Source: Lelliottia nimipressuralis (GTDB lineage Bacteria > Pseudomonadota > Gammaproteobacteria > Enterobacterales > Enterobacteriaceae). Taken from it: a stretch of DNA of 64,000 bases. The stretch covers positions 44,621 to 108,620 of the forward strand of contig NZ_SDDX01000017.1 of NCBI RefSeq assembly GCF_004115925.1, in the 5' to 3' direction. Shown piece by piece: positions 44,057-54,575 of the stretch. A model generated the notes under the pieces. That model made no database searches. It was not told where the DNA came from and was given only the letters and a program-made list of their open reading frames with translations. How positions within the stretch are numbered: the first letter of the stretch is position 1; every line of letters starts with the position of its first letter. The position numbers and the translations under genes are program-made.

Positions 44057-44080
44057 CCCGCCCTTCGGGGCGGGCTTGTT
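44057..44080 (+). terminator. Terminator-like hairpin between frwB and pflD
   Basis: CCCGCCC-TTCG-GGGCGGG then cTTGTTTT. It lies inside the frwCB-pflDC operon, so it may lower the expression of pflDC relative to frwCB. Confidence 0.7.
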
Positions 44081-44101
44081 TTCAGTTACTGGAGTTTAAT
44101 C

Positions 44102-46396
44102 ATGACGAATCGTATTCAGCGCCTGAAAGACGCATTGTTCGCCAGCCCGCGTGAAATCTCGCTTGAACGTGCGCTGCTCTACACCGAAAGCCATCAGCAG
44201 ACGGAAGGCGAACCGGTCATTCTGCGTCGAGCGAAAGCGACGGCGTATATTCTCGACCACGTTGAGATCGCGATTCGTGATGATGAACTGATTGCCGGTA
44301 ACCGCACGGTGAAACCGCGCGCCGGGATTATGTCCCCCGAAATGGACCCGTACTGGCTGCTGAAAGAGTTGGAGCAGTTCTCCACCCGCCCGCAGGATCG
44401 CTTTAATATCAGCGAAGAAGACAAACGACTCTACCGCGACGTGCTTTATCCGTACTGGGAAAAGCGGTCGATGAAGGACTTCATCAATAGCCAGATGACG
44501 GAAGAGGTCAAAGCGGCGGTAAGCACGCAGATTTTCAGCGTTAACCAGACGGATAAAGGCCAGGGGCACATCATCATTGATTACCCGCGTCTGTTGAACA
44601 ACGGGCTGGGTGCACTGGTGGCTGAGATGGACGAGCGCTGTCAGCGCGAGCCGCAGAATGCATTTTATCAGGCCGCGCTACTGCTTCTTGAAGCCTCGCA
44701 GCGCCACATCCTGCGCTACGCGGCGCTGGCGGAAGAGATGGCTGAACGCTATGACGAACCGCGTCGGCAGGAGCTGTTGGCCATCGCTGCAAACTCGCGC
44801 CACAACGCCCAATACAAGCCAAAAAGCTTCTGGCAGGCGTGTCAGCTGTTCTGGTACATGAACGTCATTTTGCAGTATGAATCTAACGCCAGTTCGCTCT
44901 CTATTGGCCGCTTCGATCAGTACATGCTGCCGTTTTATCAGGCCTCGCTGAGCCAGGGCGAAGATGCGGCGTTCCTTAAAGAGTTATTAGAATCTCTGTG
45001 GGTGAAATGCAACGACGTGGTGCTGTTGCGCTCGACCAGTAGCGCCCGCTATTTTGCCGGATTCCCGACGGGCTACACCGCGTTGCTGGGTGGCCTGACG
45101 GAAAATGGCCGCAGCGCGGTAAACGTGCTCTCATTCCTCTGCCTCGATGCCTATCAGAGTATCCAGTTACCGCAGCCGAATCTGGGCGTTCGCGTCAATG
45201 AGTTTATCGACAGGCCGTTCCTGCTCAAGACGGCGGAAACTATTCGTCTGGGCACCGGTATTCCGCAGATTTTCAATGACGAGGTGGTGGTGTCCGCTTT
45301 CCTGAATCGCGGGGTGTCGCTGGAGGATGCGCGCGATTACGCGGTTGTCGGCTGCGTTGAGTTATCGATTCCGGGTAAAACCTACGGTCTGCACGATATC
45401 GCCATGTTTAACCTGCTGAAGGTAATGGAAATTGCGATGCAGGAGAACGAAGGCAATACGACGCTGAGTTATGACGAATTGCTGGAACATATCCGCACCA
45501 AAATTAACCACTACATTGCGTTAATGGTCGAAGGCAGCAATATCTGCGACATTGGCCATCGCGACTGGGCACCGGTTCCGCTGCTCTCTTCCTTTATCAG
45601 CGACTGTCTTGATAATGGCCGGGACATTACCGAAGGCGGGGCACGGTATAACTTCTCCGGCGTGCAGGGTATTGGGATCGCCAATCTGAGTGATTCGCTT
45701 CATGCCTTAAAAGGGCTGGTGTTTGAGCAGCAGCGCTTAAGTTTTGATGAACTGCTGGCGGTACTCAAAGCGAACTTTGCGACGCCCGAGGGGGAAAAGA
45801 TCCGTGCGCGGCTTATCCATCGCTTCGAAAAATACGGCAATGATATCGACGAGGTCGACAATATCAGCGCTGAACTTCTGCGCCACTACTGCAAAGAGGT
45901 TGAAAAGTATCGTAATCCGCGTGGGGGGCAATTCACGCCGGGATCCTATACCGTTTCAGCCCACGTGCCGCTCGGTGCTGTTGTCGGAGCCACGCCGGAT
46001 GGGCGTTTTGCCGGTGAGCAGCTGGCGGACGGCGGACTTTCGCCGATGCTCGGGCAGGACATGCAGGGCCCGACGGCGGTGCTGAAATCCGTGAGCAAGC
46101 TGGATAACTATCTGCTCTCTAATGGCACGCTGCTGAATGTGAAATTCACGCCAGCCACGCTCGAAGGTGACGCGGGGTTACAAAAACTGGCCGATTTCCT
46201 GCGTGCATTCACCCAGCTGAAATTACAGCATGTTCAGTTCAACGTGGTGAATGCGGATACGCTTCGCGAAGCGCAGCAGCGTCCGCAGGATTTCGCCGGG
46301 CTGGTGGTCCGCGTCGCCGGGTACAGTGCCTTCTTTGTTGAGCTGTCGAAGGAGATTCAGGATGACATTATCCGCCGCACCGCGCATCAGCTGTGA
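44102..46396 (+). CDS. pflD: Glycyl radical enzyme PflD (1,5-anhydrohexitol-6-phosphate lyase type)
   Basis: Oxygen-sensitive glycyl-radical enzyme of 764 residues. The radical glycine is G740 (RVAGYSAFFVEL), and the thiyl cysteine is C418 in VVGCVELSIPGK. There is a single cysteine followed by V-E (E420), not the Cys-Cys pair of pyruvate formate-lyase. So this is a dehydratase/lyase-type enzyme in spite of its name. As I recall, published work on the E. coli ortholog assigns ring-opening of 1,5-anhydromannitol-6-phosphate to 1-deoxyfructose-6-phosphate; the neighbours PtsA/Frw, FsaB and GldA fit that. Activated by PflC, whose gene overlaps its 3' end by 35 bp. Confidence 0.93.
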   Translation: MTNRIQRLKDALFASPREISLERALLYTESHQQTEGEPVILRRAKATAYILDHVEIAIRDDELIAGNRTVKPRAGIMSPEMDPYWLLKELEQFSTRPQDRFNISEEDKRLYRDVLYPYWEKRSMKDFINSQMTEEVKAAVSTQIFSVNQTDKGQGHIIIDYPRLLNNGLGALVAEMDERCQREPQNAFYQAALLLLEASQRHILRYAALAEEMAERYDEPRRQELLAIAANSRHNAQYKPKSFWQACQLFWYMNVILQYESNASSLSIGRFDQYMLPFYQASLSQGEDAAFLKELLESLWVKCNDVVLLRSTSSARYFAGFPTGYTALLGGLTENGRSAVNVLSFLCLDAYQSIQLPQPNLGVRVNEFIDRPFLLKTAETIRLGTGIPQIFNDEVVVSAFLNRGVSLEDARDYAVVGCVELSIPGKTYGLHDIAMFNLLKVMEIAMQENEGNTTLSYDELLEHIRTKINHYIALMVEGSNICDIGHRDWAPVPLLSSFISDCLDNGRDITEGGARYNFSGVQGIGIANLSDSLHALKGLVFEQQRLSFDELLAVLKANFATPEGEKIRARLIHRFEKYGNDIDEVDNISAELLRHYCKEVEKYRNPRGGQFTPGSYTVSAHVPLGAVVGATPDGRFAGEQLADGGLSPMLGQDMQGPTAVLKSVSKLDNYLLSNGTLLNVKFTPATLEGDAGLQKLADFLRAFTQLKLQHVQFNVVNADTLREAQQRPQDFAGLVVRVAGYSAFFVELSKEIQDDIIRRTAHQL

Positions 46397-47237
46397 AGTG
46401 ATAGAAACACGCGCTGACCAGGCGCGTATTTTTAACATCCAGCGCTACTCCCTGAATGACGGGCAGGGCATCCGCACGGTGGTCTTTTTCAAAGGCTGCC
46501 CCCACTCCTGCCCGTGGTGCGCGAATCCGGAATCCATCTCGCCAAAGATCGAAACCGTGCGCAGGGAGAGCAAATGTCTGCACTGCGCGCCCTGTTTGCG
46601 AGATGTTGCCGAATGTCCTTCCGGTGCGTTTGAGCACATTGGTCGCGATGTTACGCTTGAAGAACTTGAACGCGAGGTGATGAAAGATGAGGTCTTCTTT
46701 CGCTCCTCCGGCGGAGGGGTAACGCTCTCCGGCGGTGAGGTGTTAATGCAAGCCCCCTTTGCCACTCAGCTATTGCAACGGCTGCGTCGGTGGGGAGTTC
46801 ATACCGCCATTGAAACCGCAGGCGATGCGCCGCTTTCCCGCCTTTTACCCCTGGCGAAGCAGTGCGATGAAGTGCTGTTCGATCTGAAAATCATGGATTC
46901 AGACCAGGCGAAAACCGTGATAAATATGAACCTCCCGAGGGTGCTGGAAAATCTGCTGCGTCTGGTGGAAGAGGGCATCAACGTGATCCCTCGCGTGCCG
47001 CTCATCCCCGGCTATACGCTGAATGAGACGAATATGAATCGCGTACTGGCATTTCTGATACCCTCAAATATACGGCAATTGCACTTGCTGCCCTTCCATC
47101 AGTACGGCGAGCCGAAATATCGGCTGCTCGGACACGCGTGGACCATGAGCCAGGTGGCTGTGCCGACGGAAGAGGACATCGCCCGGGTGCGACAGATGGC
47201 CGAGCGTGCAGGATTTTTGGTAACCGTTGGAGGTTAA
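46362..47237 (+). CDS. pflC: Glycyl-radical-enzyme activase PflC
   Basis: Radical SAM protein of 291 residues that puts the glycyl radical on PflD. The SAM cluster motif is C46-x3-C50-x2-C53 in FFKGCPHSCPWCANPESIS. A second, ferredoxin-type cysteine set lies in KCLHCAPCLRDVAECPSG, which marks the long activases of the dehydratase-type GREs. The ATG at 46362 lies inside pflD (35-bp overlap), as in E. coli, giving coupled translation. FrwD starts immediately after. Confidence 0.96.
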   Translation: MTLSAAPRISCEVIETRADQARIFNIQRYSLNDGQGIRTVVFFKGCPHSCPWCANPESISPKIETVRRESKCLHCAPCLRDVAECPSGAFEHIGRDVTLEELEREVMKDEVFFRSSGGGVTLSGGEVLMQAPFATQLLQRLRRWGVHTAIETAGDAPLSRLLPLAKQCDEVLFDLKIMDSDQAKTVINMNLPRVLENLLRLVEEGINVIPRVPLIPGYTLNETNMNRVLAFLIPSNIRQLHLLPFHQYGEPKYRLLGHAWTMSQVAVPTEEDIARVRQMAERAGFLVTVGG

Positions 47238-47238
47238 T

Positions 47239-47595
47239 ATGGCCGCTATCGCGGAACACCGAATTGTCGCAGTGACCGCCTGTGTAAGCGGTGTCGCCCA
47301 TACTTACATGGCAGCTGAACGGCTGGAAAAGCTCTGCCACCAGGAAAAGTGGAACGTTCGAATCGAAACCCAGGGTGCTCTGGGCATTGAATGCGAACTG
47401 ACAGAAGAGGACATTCGTCAGGCGGAAGTGGTTCTGCTCATTACGGATATTGAACTGGCTGGCGTGGAGCGGTTCGAGCAGTGTCGCTATGTGAAATGCG
47501 GCATCAATGCGTTCTTACGCGACCCGCAAAAGGTGATGGTTGCCGTCCGTAAACTGCTGTCTGCCCCGCAACATACCCAACTTATTCTGGATTAA
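47239..47595 (+). CDS. frwD: PTS fructose-like enzyme IIB, second copy
   Basis: A 118-residue EIIB-like protein with phosphocysteine C15 (IVAVTACVSGVAHTYMA). It has a slightly longer N-terminus than E. coli (MAAIAEHR). It starts at the ATG preceded by GGAGG, directly after pflC. A second EIIB next to FrwB is puzzling; it may tune specificity or be redundant. Its last 14 bp overlap the 3' end of convergent yijO. Confidence 0.93.
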   Translation: MAAIAEHRIVAVTACVSGVAHTYMAAERLEKLCHQEKWNVRIETQGALGIECELTEEDIRQAEVVLLITDIELAGVERFEQCRYVKCGINAFLRDPQKVMVAVRKLLSAPQHTQLILD

Positions 47596-48430
47596 CCGAC
47601 TTTCCGGTGAGCTGGCTGTGGTACTGGCGGCGATACTCAGACGGCGAGCGTTCCGTATTTTTGCGGAACAGTCGGCAAAAATAGTTACTGTCAATAAATC
47701 CGCAGCTGTGTGCGATCTCTTTGACCTTCAAATCATATCCCTTTAGCAACCGGCGAGCATGTTCGAGCCGGGTATGCGTCAGATATTCGTTAAATCCCAC
47801 CGCGCCTGTCTTCTGGAAAAGATGCGAAAGATAGTTGGGTGAGATGTAGAACGCTTTCGCGACGGATTCACGGGTCAGCGGCGACGCGTAGTGCTCATCA
47901 ATATAGTCACGAATGGCGCCAAACAGGGCCTGGCTGCGTGAAGCGGTCTGGATCTGGCTGCCGAGCAGGTCAGTGCAATGGCTGAGCAGGCTTAAGGTAA
48001 TCAGCCTGGCGGTTTGCTGCTCCTGTGGCTGCATCTGCATTTCATGCAATGTTTGCAGCAGGAATGAGCCAATACGCGGGCCTCGGCGTGCAACGTGCTG
48101 TTTCGCCAGATTGCGCAGGGCTATGCCATCCCACTGCACCAGACTAAAACCAAGCTGTTGTTTGCCAAACAGAATGCTTAACGCGGTTGCGGGTTGTTGC
48201 CATTGCGGCGAGTTCCAGCCGCCCGCCGGGACATATAAGACATCCTGAGCCTGCAAAACTCCGGTCGATACGTCTTTCACGGAGCCTTCCAGCACGATCT
48301 CCAGACGTGGGAAATCAACCTGCAGCGCCAGCTCTGGTGCGGGAGTCGCGGGGTTAGCAAAATGCACTTTCCGCAGGGATGCCGGGCCTTCAATCAATTC
48401 GGCCAGGATCAGGCTGATATCTTGCTGCAT
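47582..48430 (-). CDS. yijO: AraC-family regulator YijO
   Basis: A 282-residue AraC/XylS-type transcription factor. The N-terminal part is a cupin-like sensor (residues about 25-100). The C-terminal part carries the two helix-turn-helix units, SVAKAFYISPNYLSHLFQKT and VKEIAHSCGFIDSNYFCRLF. The start MQQDISLILAEL follows GGAAGGA. Effector and targets are unknown. Its position beside the frw-pfl operon, convergent and overlapping, suggests it regulates that cluster; this is inference. Confidence 0.9.
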   Translation of the reverse strand: MQQDISLILAELIEGPASLRKVHFANPATPAPELALQVDFPRLEIVLEGSVKDVSTGVLQAQDVLYVPAGGWNSPQWQQPATALSILFGKQQLGFSLVQWDGIALRNLAKQHVARRGPRIGSFLLQTLHEMQMQPQEQQTARLITLSLLSHCTDLLGSQIQTASRSQALFGAIRDYIDEHYASPLTRESVAKAFYISPNYLSHLFQKTGAVGFNEYLTHTRLEHARRLLKGYDLKVKEIAHSCGFIDSNYFCRLFRKNTERSPSEYRRQYHSQLTGKSVNPE

Positions 48431-48478
48431 GGCATTTCCTTCCGTGTTGACCAAAGAGAAAACCTTACCTGCAAGCAT

Positions 48479-48504
48479 AAAAAAAGGCCACACATGGTGT
48501 GGCC
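48479..48504 (-). terminator. ppc terminator
   Basis: GGCCACAC-CAT-GTGTGGCC followed by T7 on the minus strand, 20 bp after the ppc stop. Confidence 0.93.
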
Positions 48505-48524
48505 TGATGAGCGTAAAACAGAGA

Positions 48525-51176
48525 TTAGCCCGTGTTACGCATGCCCGCAGCGACGCCCGCGATGGTGACCATCAGCGCTTGTTCCACGCGTGGGTCTGGC
48601 TCTTTGCCGGCTTCTTCCGCCTGACGGGAACGGTGCAGCAGTTCTGCCTGCAGTACGTTCAGTGGGTCAGTGTAGATGTTGCGCAGCTGGATGGACTCGG
48701 CAATCCACGGTAAATCTTCCATCAGGTGCGAGTCGTTGGCGATATCCAGCACGACTTTAATGTCGCCTTCCAGCAGCTCGCGTAGCTCTTTACCCAGGCC
48801 CCACAGCTCCGGTTTGACCAGGCGCTGATCGTAGTATTCCGCCAGCCACAGGTCGGCTTTGGAGAACACCATCTCCAGCATGCCCAGACGGGTGGAGAAG
48901 AACGGCCAGTCGCGGCACATGGTTTCCAGCTCGCTTTGCTTGCCGTCCTCGACCACTTTTTGCAGCGCCGCACCGGCGCCCAGCCAGGCAGGCAGCATCA
49001 GACGGTTTTGCGTCCAGGCGAAGATCCATGGAATGGCGCGCAGAGACTCTACGCCACCGGTTGGGCGGCGTTTCGCAGGACGTGAACCGAGCGGCAGTTT
49101 GCCCAGCTCCTGTTCCGGCGTTGCCGAGCGGAAGTACGGGACGAAATCTTTGTTTTCACGCACATAGCCACGGTACAGATCGCAGGAGATATCTGACAGC
49201 TCGTCCATGATATGACGCCATGCGTCTTTTGGCTCCGGCGGTGGCAGCAGGTTCGCTTCGAGAATCGCGCTGGTGTAGAGCGACAGGCTGCTGATGGTTA
49301 CTTCCGGCAAGCCATATTTAAAGCGGATCATCTCGCCCTGCTCGGTGACACGCAGGCCGCCTTTCAGGCTGCCCGGCGGCTGCGAAAGCAGTGCCGCGTG
49401 CGCTGGTGCGCCGCCGCGACCGATAGAGCCGCCGCGTCCGTGGAACAGCGTTAATTCGATACCCGCTTTTTCGCAGGTTTTGATCAGCGCGTCCTGTGCC
49501 TGGTACTGCGCCCAGGAGGCCGCCATTACGCCTGCGTCTTTCGCAGAGTCGGAATAGCCAATCATTACCATCTGTTTGCCCTGAATAAAGCCGCGATACC
49601 AGTCGATGTTCAGCAACTGGGTCATCACGTCGTTGGCGTTGTTCAGGTCGTCGAGAGTTTCAAACAACGGAGCCACCGGCAGCGCAAAGCTAATACCGGC
49701 TTCTTTTAACAGCAGGTGCACGGCCAGCACGTCGGACGGGGTCTTCGCCATGGAGATCACATAGGCGGCGACAGATCCTTTTGGCGCATCAACGATCGCT
49801 TTACAGGTGTTGAGCACTTCGCTGGTCTCTTCGCTCGGCTCCCAGCTGCGCGGGAGAAGAGGGCGTTTTGAGTTCAGCTCGCGGATCAGGAAGGCCTGTT
49901 TGTCAGCTTCAGACCAGCTTTCGTAGTCGCCAATGCCGAGATAGCGGGTCAGCTCGCCCAGCGCTTCAGTGTGGCGGGTGCTTTCCTGACGCACGTCGAT
50001 ACGTACCAGCGGCACGCCGAAACACTTCACGCGGCGCAGGGTATCGAGCAGCTCGCCGTTGGCGATGATGCCCATTCCGCATGCCTGTAGTGATTTATAG
50101 CAGGCGTAGAGCGGGTCCCACAGTTGTTCGTTTTGGCTGAGCAGTCCCGCCGGTTTCGGCAGACGCTGGCCTTTCAGGCGCGCTTCCAGCCAGGCTTGGG
50201 TCGCCATCAGTTGACTGCGCAAGTTTTTCATCAGGTAACGATACGGCTCGCTGGCGCCCGCTTCGCCCACCAGTTCCAGCAGCTCTGGCGTCGCTTCAAC
50301 CATCGACAGCTCAGAAATCAGGATTTGAATATCTTTCAGGAACAGGTCGGTGGCTTTCCAGCGGCTCAGCAGCAGGACGTGGCGGGTGATTTCAGCGGTG
50401 ACGTTTGGGTTGCCGTCGCGGTCGCCACCCATCCAGGAGGTGAAGCGCACCGGCACAAAATCCACCGGCAGGCGGTAGCCCAGATTCTCTTCGAGTTGTT
50501 CGTTTAGCTCGCGAAGGTAGTTTGGCACACCTTCCCACAGGCTGTTTTCCACGACTGCGAAGCCCCATTTGGCTTCATCAACCGGGCTTGGACGGTACTT
50601 ACGGATTTCATCCGTGTGCCAGGACTGGGCAATCAGCTGGCGAAGACGGCGCATCAGCTGGTTGCGTTCGTAATCGACAATGTCTTTGTTATCCAACTGC
50701 TTCAGGCAGTTGTTCACTTCCACCATTTTGTGGATAAGCGTACGACGGGTGATCTCGGTCGGGTGCGCAGTGAGCACCAGTTCCAGGGAGAGGGATTCCA
50801 CCGCTTTTTTGATGGTCTCTTCGTTGAGATCGGGCTGGTCTTTGAGTTTTCTGAGCGTGCGGGCAATCACTTCCGGGTTGCTGGCAGCTTCGCCCTTCGG
50901 CGAAATACTGTGGTATTGCTCGGCGGTGTTAGCCAGGTTCAGGAACTGGCTGAACGCGCGCGCGACGGGCAGCAGCTCGTCGTTGGACAGGTTCTGCAAG
51001 GTGGTGAGCAGCTCCTGGCGGTTCGCTTCATTTCCTGCACGGGAGGATTTGGACAGCTTACGGATGGTTTCAACGCGGTCGAGAATGTTCTCTCCCAGCG
51101 CGTCCTTGATGGTATCTCCCAGCACTTTGCCGAGCATACTGACATTACTACGCAACGCGGAATATTGTTCGTTCAT
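48525..51176 (-). CDS. ppc: Phosphoenolpyruvate carboxylase
   Basis: Anaplerotic enzyme that makes oxaloacetate from PEP and bicarbonate. The 883 residues equal E. coli. The catalytic histidine lies in [14 protein letters not shown], and the second signature with lysine is [19 protein letters not shown]. The flexible catalytic loop [14 protein letters not shown] and the C-terminal NTG, which closes the allosteric aspartate site, are all present. Its own promoter lies in the 258-bp gap upstream; a strong terminator follows. Confidence 0.98.
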   Translation of the reverse strand: MNEQYSALRSNVSMLGKVLGDTIKDALGENILDRVETIRKLSKSSRAGNEANRQELLTTLQNLSNDELLPVARAFSQFLNLANTAEQYHSISPKGEAASNPEVIARTLRKLKDQPDLNEETIKKAVESLSLELVLTAHPTEITRRTLIHKMVEVNNCLKQLDNKDIVDYERNQLMRRLRQLIAQSWHTDEIRKYRPSPVDEAKWGFAVVENSLWEGVPNYLRELNEQLEENLGYRLPVDFVPVRFTSWMGGDRDGNPNVTAEITRHVLLLSRWKATDLFLKDIQILISELSMVEATPELLELVGEAGASEPYRYLMKNLRSQLMATQAWLEARLKGQRLPKPAGLLSQNEQLWDPLYACYKSLQACGMGIIANGELLDTLRRVKCFGVPLVRIDVRQESTRHTEALGELTRYLGIGDYESWSEADKQAFLIRELNSKRPLLPRSWEPSEETSEVLNTCKAIVDAPKGSVAAYVISMAKTPSDVLAVHLLLKEAGISFALPVAPLFETLDDLNNANDVMTQLLNIDWYRGFIQGKQMVMIGYSDSAKDAGVMAASWAQYQAQDALIKTCEKAGIELTLFHGRGGSIGRGGAPAHAALLSQPPGSLKGGLRVTEQGEMIRFKYGLPEVTISSLSLYTSAILEANLLPPPEPKDAWRHIMDELSDISCDLYRGYVRENKDFVPYFRSATPEQELGKLPLGSRPAKRRPTGGVESLRAIPWIFAWTQNRLMLPAWLGAGAALQKVVEDGKQSELETMCRDWPFFSTRLGMLEMVFSKADLWLAEYYDQRLVKPELWGLGKELRELLEGDIKVVLDIANDSHLMEDLPWIAESIQLRNIYTDPLNVLQAELLHRSRQAEEAGKEPDPRVEQALMVTIAGVAAGMRNTG

Positions 51177-51394
51177 AAAAACCCAGTCACCCCATCATTT
51201 TTGTTTATGCCCATTCAGAAATCTTTTGGACATTTATTTGTCATCTCCCTTTATAAAGCCACGTAAACCCCCTGCCGTCAATTGCTGCGAAAACGGTTCA
51301 GCAAACGAATAAATGTGGGCAATTTACGAAATTTAATTCGCTTCGCGTCAGATAAGAGATGCTTATGAGAATGTGACGGGGATCATGCGTTTTG

Positions 51395-51421
51395 GTGCCC
51401 TCTCCCGGCGGAAGAGGGCAC
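51395..51421. repeat. Dispersed GCCCTCTCC palindrome between ppc and argE
   Basis: GTGCCCTCT/AGAGGGCAC arms. It lies downstream of argE and upstream of ppc. Same motif family as at 17526-17547 and 34404-34424. Confidence 0.6.
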
Positions 51422-51434
51422 TCAAAAAGAAATG

Positions 51435-52586
51435 TCAGTGCCAGCAGAAATGATGCACAACCTGGGTAATTAATTCGCGTGTCGGCTTAATAAAGCGGGT
51501 TTCCAGGTATTCATCCGGCTGGTGAGCCTGATTAATGGAACCCGGGCCAAGCACCAGTGTCGGGCACAGCGTCTGGATAAATGGCGCTTCGGTGCAGTAG
51601 TTCACCACATCGGTTTGCGCGCCGAGCAGTTTTTCGACCACCTGCACCAGCTGGTGGTCCGGCGGGCATTCGTAGCCAGGGATCGGCGGGTGCAGCTCGG
51701 AAATGGTCAGACGGCCCGGCCAGCGCTCGCTCACAGGGGCCAGGGCTTCCGTCAGCAGGCCATCCAGATCGCTTAAGGTCATGCCCGGCAGCGGGCGGAT
51801 ATCCATATGCAGTTCGCAGCAAGCGCAGATGCGGTTGGAGGCGTCACCACCGTGCAGACTGCCCAGGTTCAGCGTTGGGTACGGCACGGTAAACGAGTCG
51901 TGGTGATAGCGCTCTTTCAGGGAGTCGCGCAGCTGCATGATACGGCCAATCGCATCATGCATCAGTTCGATGGCGTTAACGCCACGAGCGGGATCGCTGG
52001 AGTGGCCGGACTGGCCCATCACGCGCACGGCAGTAGAGATATGGCCTTTGTGGGCGCGAATCGGTTGCAGTGAGGTCGGTTCACCGATAATGGCGCAATC
52101 CGGGCGCAGGGCGGTATTCTCCGAAAAATAGCGCGCACCCGCCATGCTGGTCTCTTCATCGGCGGTGGCCAGAATATAGAGCGGCTTTTTCAGGGTTTTC
52201 ACATCCACGTCACGCAGGGCATCAAGAATAAAGGCGAAGAAGCCTTTCATATCCGCCGTGCCCAGACCGTAGAGCTTGTTGTCGTGCTCGGTCAGGGTGA
52301 AGGGATCGCGCGTCCAGCGGCCATCATCAAAGGGAACGGTATCCGTATGTCCGGCCAGCAAAAGGCCGCCTGCACCCTCGCCGGTACTGGCGAGCAGGTT
52401 GAATTTATTGCGGGTTCCTGGAACGGGTTGAACTTCCACCTTAAACCCGAGTTCGCTAAACCAGCCAGCCAGTAAATTGATTAAAGACTCATTGCTCTGG
52501 TCGAGCGCTTCTTCGGTCGCACTGATGGACGGCGTGGCAATCAGGGCGCGGTAAATCTCGATAAAGGGTGGTAAATTCATTTTCAT
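51435..52586 (-). CDS. argE: N-acetylornithine deacetylase
   Basis: Zinc M20-family amidohydrolase that releases ornithine from N-acetylornithine in arginine synthesis. The ATG at 52586 gives 383 residues, as in E. coli; an in-frame ATG three codons earlier is possible. Metal ligands are in [11 protein letters not shown] (H), GTADMKGFF (D), DEETSMAGA (EE) and GEPTSLQP. It is divergent from argCBH, with ARG boxes between. Confidence 0.97.
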   Translation of the reverse strand: MKMNLPPFIEIYRALIATPSISATEEALDQSNESLINLLAGWFSELGFKVEVQPVPGTRNKFNLLASTGEGAGGLLLAGHTDTVPFDDGRWTRDPFTLTEHDNKLYGLGTADMKGFFAFILDALRDVDVKTLKKPLYILATADEETSMAGARYFSENTALRPDCAIIGEPTSLQPIRAHKGHISTAVRVMGQSGHSSDPARGVNAIELMHDAIGRIMQLRDSLKERYHHDSFTVPYPTLNLGSLHGGDASNRICACCELHMDIRPLPGMTLSDLDGLLTEALAPVSERWPGRLTISELHPPIPGYECPPDHQLVQVVEKLLGAQTDVVNYCTEAPFIQTLCPTLVLGPGSINQAHQPDEYLETRFIKPTRELITQVVHHFCWH

Positions 52587-52608
52587 TGTTGACATACCTT
52601 AGGTCGTG

Positions 52609-52651
52609 ATAGTATCAATATTCATGCACTAAATGTGAATAAAAATACACT
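52609..52651. promoter_or_regulatory. ArgR operator (two ARG boxes) between argE and argC
   Basis: Two AT-rich ARG boxes, around AGTATCAATATTCATG and TGTGAATAAAAATACACT. The sequence and spacing resemble the bipolar argECBH operator of E. coli. Repressed by ArgR with arginine. Confidence 0.85.
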
Positions 52652-52674
52652 AACGTTGATCGTAAAGGAACCCG

Positions 52675-53679
52675 ATGTTGAATACGCTGATTGTGGGCGC
52701 TAGCGGTTATGCGGGCGCAGAGCTTGTAAGCTACGTGAATCGCCATCCTCATATGACCATAACCGCTTTGACCGTATCAGCGCAAAGCAATGATGCGGGA
52801 AAATTAATTTCTGATTTGCATCCGCAGCTTAAGGGAATCGTGGATTTGCCGTTGCAGCCGATGTCCGACATCAGCGAGTTTACCGACGGTGTGGATGTGG
52901 TGTTTTTGGCCACCGCCCACGAAGTTAGCCACGACCTGGCACCGCAGTTCCTGGCGGCCGGCTGTGTGGTTTTCGATCTCTCCGGCGCGTTCCGCGTTAA
53001 CGACAGTGCGTTTTATGAAAAATATTACGGCTTTACTCACCAGCATCCGGATTTGCTTAAAAAAGCGGTTTATGGTCTGGCGGAGTGGAGCTCGGATAAG
53101 CTGAAAGAAGCCAATTTGATTGCCGTTCCGGGATGCTATCCAACGGCGGCGCAGCTTTCTCTTAAGCCTTTGATCGACGCGGGACTGCTGGATCTTAACC
53201 AGTGGCCTGTGATCAACGCCACCAGTGGCGTCAGCGGTGCCGGGCGTAAGGCGGCCATTTCTAACAGCTTCTGCGAAGTGAGCCTGCAGCCGTATGGCGT
53301 GTTCAACCACCGTCATCACCCGGAAATCACTACACACCTGGGCGCGGAAGTGATTTTCACCCCGCATCTGGGCAACTTCCCGCGCGGGATTCTGGAAACC
53401 ATCACCTGCCGTCTGAAACCGGGCGTGACCAAAGATCAGGTAGCCGAAGCCTTTAACCAGGCTTATGCCGATAAACCGTTGGTGCGTCTGTATGACAAAG
53501 GCGTCCCGGCGCTGAAAAACGTGGTCGGCCTGCCGTTCTGCGATATCGGTTTTGCCGTTCAGGGCGAGCATCTGATCGTGGTGGCAGCAGAAGATAACCT
53601 TCTCAAAGGCGCTGCCGCCCAGGCGGTGCAGTGCGCAAACATTCGTTTTGGCTTCGCCGAAACGCAGTCTCTTATTTAA
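52675..53679 (+). CDS. argC: N-acetyl-gamma-glutamyl-phosphate reductase
   Basis: NADPH enzyme for the third step of arginine synthesis. The 334 residues equal E. coli. The NADP-binding [13 protein letters not shown] is at the N-terminus, with the catalytic C154 in [14 protein letters not shown] and the histidine in FNHRHHPEI. It is first in argCBH; argB follows after 6 bp. Confidence 0.98.
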   Translation: MLNTLIVGASGYAGAELVSYVNRHPHMTITALTVSAQSNDAGKLISDLHPQLKGIVDLPLQPMSDISEFTDGVDVVFLATAHEVSHDLAPQFLAAGCVVFDLSGAFRVNDSAFYEKYYGFTHQHPDLLKKAVYGLAEWSSDKLKEANLIAVPGCYPTAAQLSLKPLIDAGLLDLNQWPVINATSGVSGAGRKAAISNSFCEVSLQPYGVFNHRHHPEITTHLGAEVIFTPHLGNFPRGILETITCRLKPGVTKDQVAEAFNQAYADKPLVRLYDKGVPALKNVVGLPFCDIGFAVQGEHLIVVAAEDNLLKGAAAQAVQCANIRFGFAETQSLI

Positions 53680-53685
53680 GGTGTG

Positions 53686-54462
53686 ATGATGAATCCATTA
53701 ATTGTCAAACTCGGTGGTGTACTGCTGGACAGCGAAGAAGCGCTGGAGCGTCTGTTTACTGCACTGGTGAACTATCGTGAATCACACCAACGTCCGCTGG
53801 TGATTGTACACGGCGGCGGCTGCGTGGTGGATGAGCTGATGAAAGGGCTGAATCTGCCGGTGAAAAAGAAAAACGGCCTGCGTGTGACGCCTGCCGATCA
53901 GATCGACATTATTACCGGCGCGCTGGCGGGAACCGCAAACAAAACGCTGCTGGCGTGGGCGAAGAAACACCATATTGCCTCCGTGGGTCTGTATCTGGGC
54001 GACGGTGATAGCGTAAACGTGACCCAGCTCGACGAAGAACTGGGCCATGTTGGACTGGCGCAGCCGGGTTCACCTAAGCTGATAAACACCCTGCTGGAGG
54101 GCGGTTTCCTGCCGGTTGTGAGCTCTATCGGGGTGACCGAAGAGGGACAACTGATGAACGTGAATGCCGACCAGGCGGCCACGGCGCTGGCGGCGACGCT
54201 GGGCGCGGATCTGATTCTGCTCTCCGATGTGAGTGGGATTCTGGACGGAAAAGGCCAGCGCATTGCCGAGATGACGGCGGCGAAGGCTGAGCAGTTGATC
54301 GACCAGGGCATTATTACCGACGGCATGATTGTGAAGGTGAATGCCGCGCTGGATGCCGCTCGCACTTTGGGTCGCCCGGTCGATATCGCTTCGTGGCGTC
54401 ACGCGGAACAATTGCCCGCGCTGTTTAACGGCACGCCGATTGGTACACGTATTCTGGCCTAA
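53686..54462 (+). CDS. argB: N-acetylglutamate kinase
   Basis: Amino-acid kinase that phosphorylates N-acetylglutamate. With the ATG at 53686 it has 258 residues, as in E. coli; GTG and ATG codons directly next to it are alternatives. The phosphate motifs [10 protein letters not shown] and [12 protein letters not shown] are present, with [18 protein letters not shown] as the second nucleotide motif. Second in argCBH. Confidence 0.97.
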   Translation: MMNPLIVKLGGVLLDSEEALERLFTALVNYRESHQRPLVIVHGGGCVVDELMKGLNLPVKKKNGLRVTPADQIDIITGALAGTANKTLLAWAKKHHIASVGLYLGDGDSVNVTQLDEELGHVGLAQPGSPKLINTLLEGGFLPVVSSIGVTEEGQLMNVNADQAATALAATLGADLILLSDVSGILDGKGQRIAEMTAAKAEQLIDQGIITDGMIVKVNAALDAARTLGRPVDIASWRHAEQLPALFNGTPIGTRILA

Positions 54463-54471
54463 AATTTTGTG

Positions 54472-54546
54472 CCGGTAAGCGTAGCGTTACCGGGCAAAAA
54501 AAGAGTATTGATGATTGCAGGTCGGGTAAGCGCAGCGCGACCCGAC
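54472..54546. repeat. Two REP-like palindromes between argB and argH
   Basis: CCGGTAA/TTACCGG (54472-54493) and GTCGGGT/ACCCGAC (54521-54546), both with the gcg(t/c)agcg interior. They interrupt the argCBH operon and may protect the upstream argCB mRNA. Confidence 0.75.
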
Positions 54547-54575
54547 AGAACTAACCGAATTTAAGGAAGCATGTT

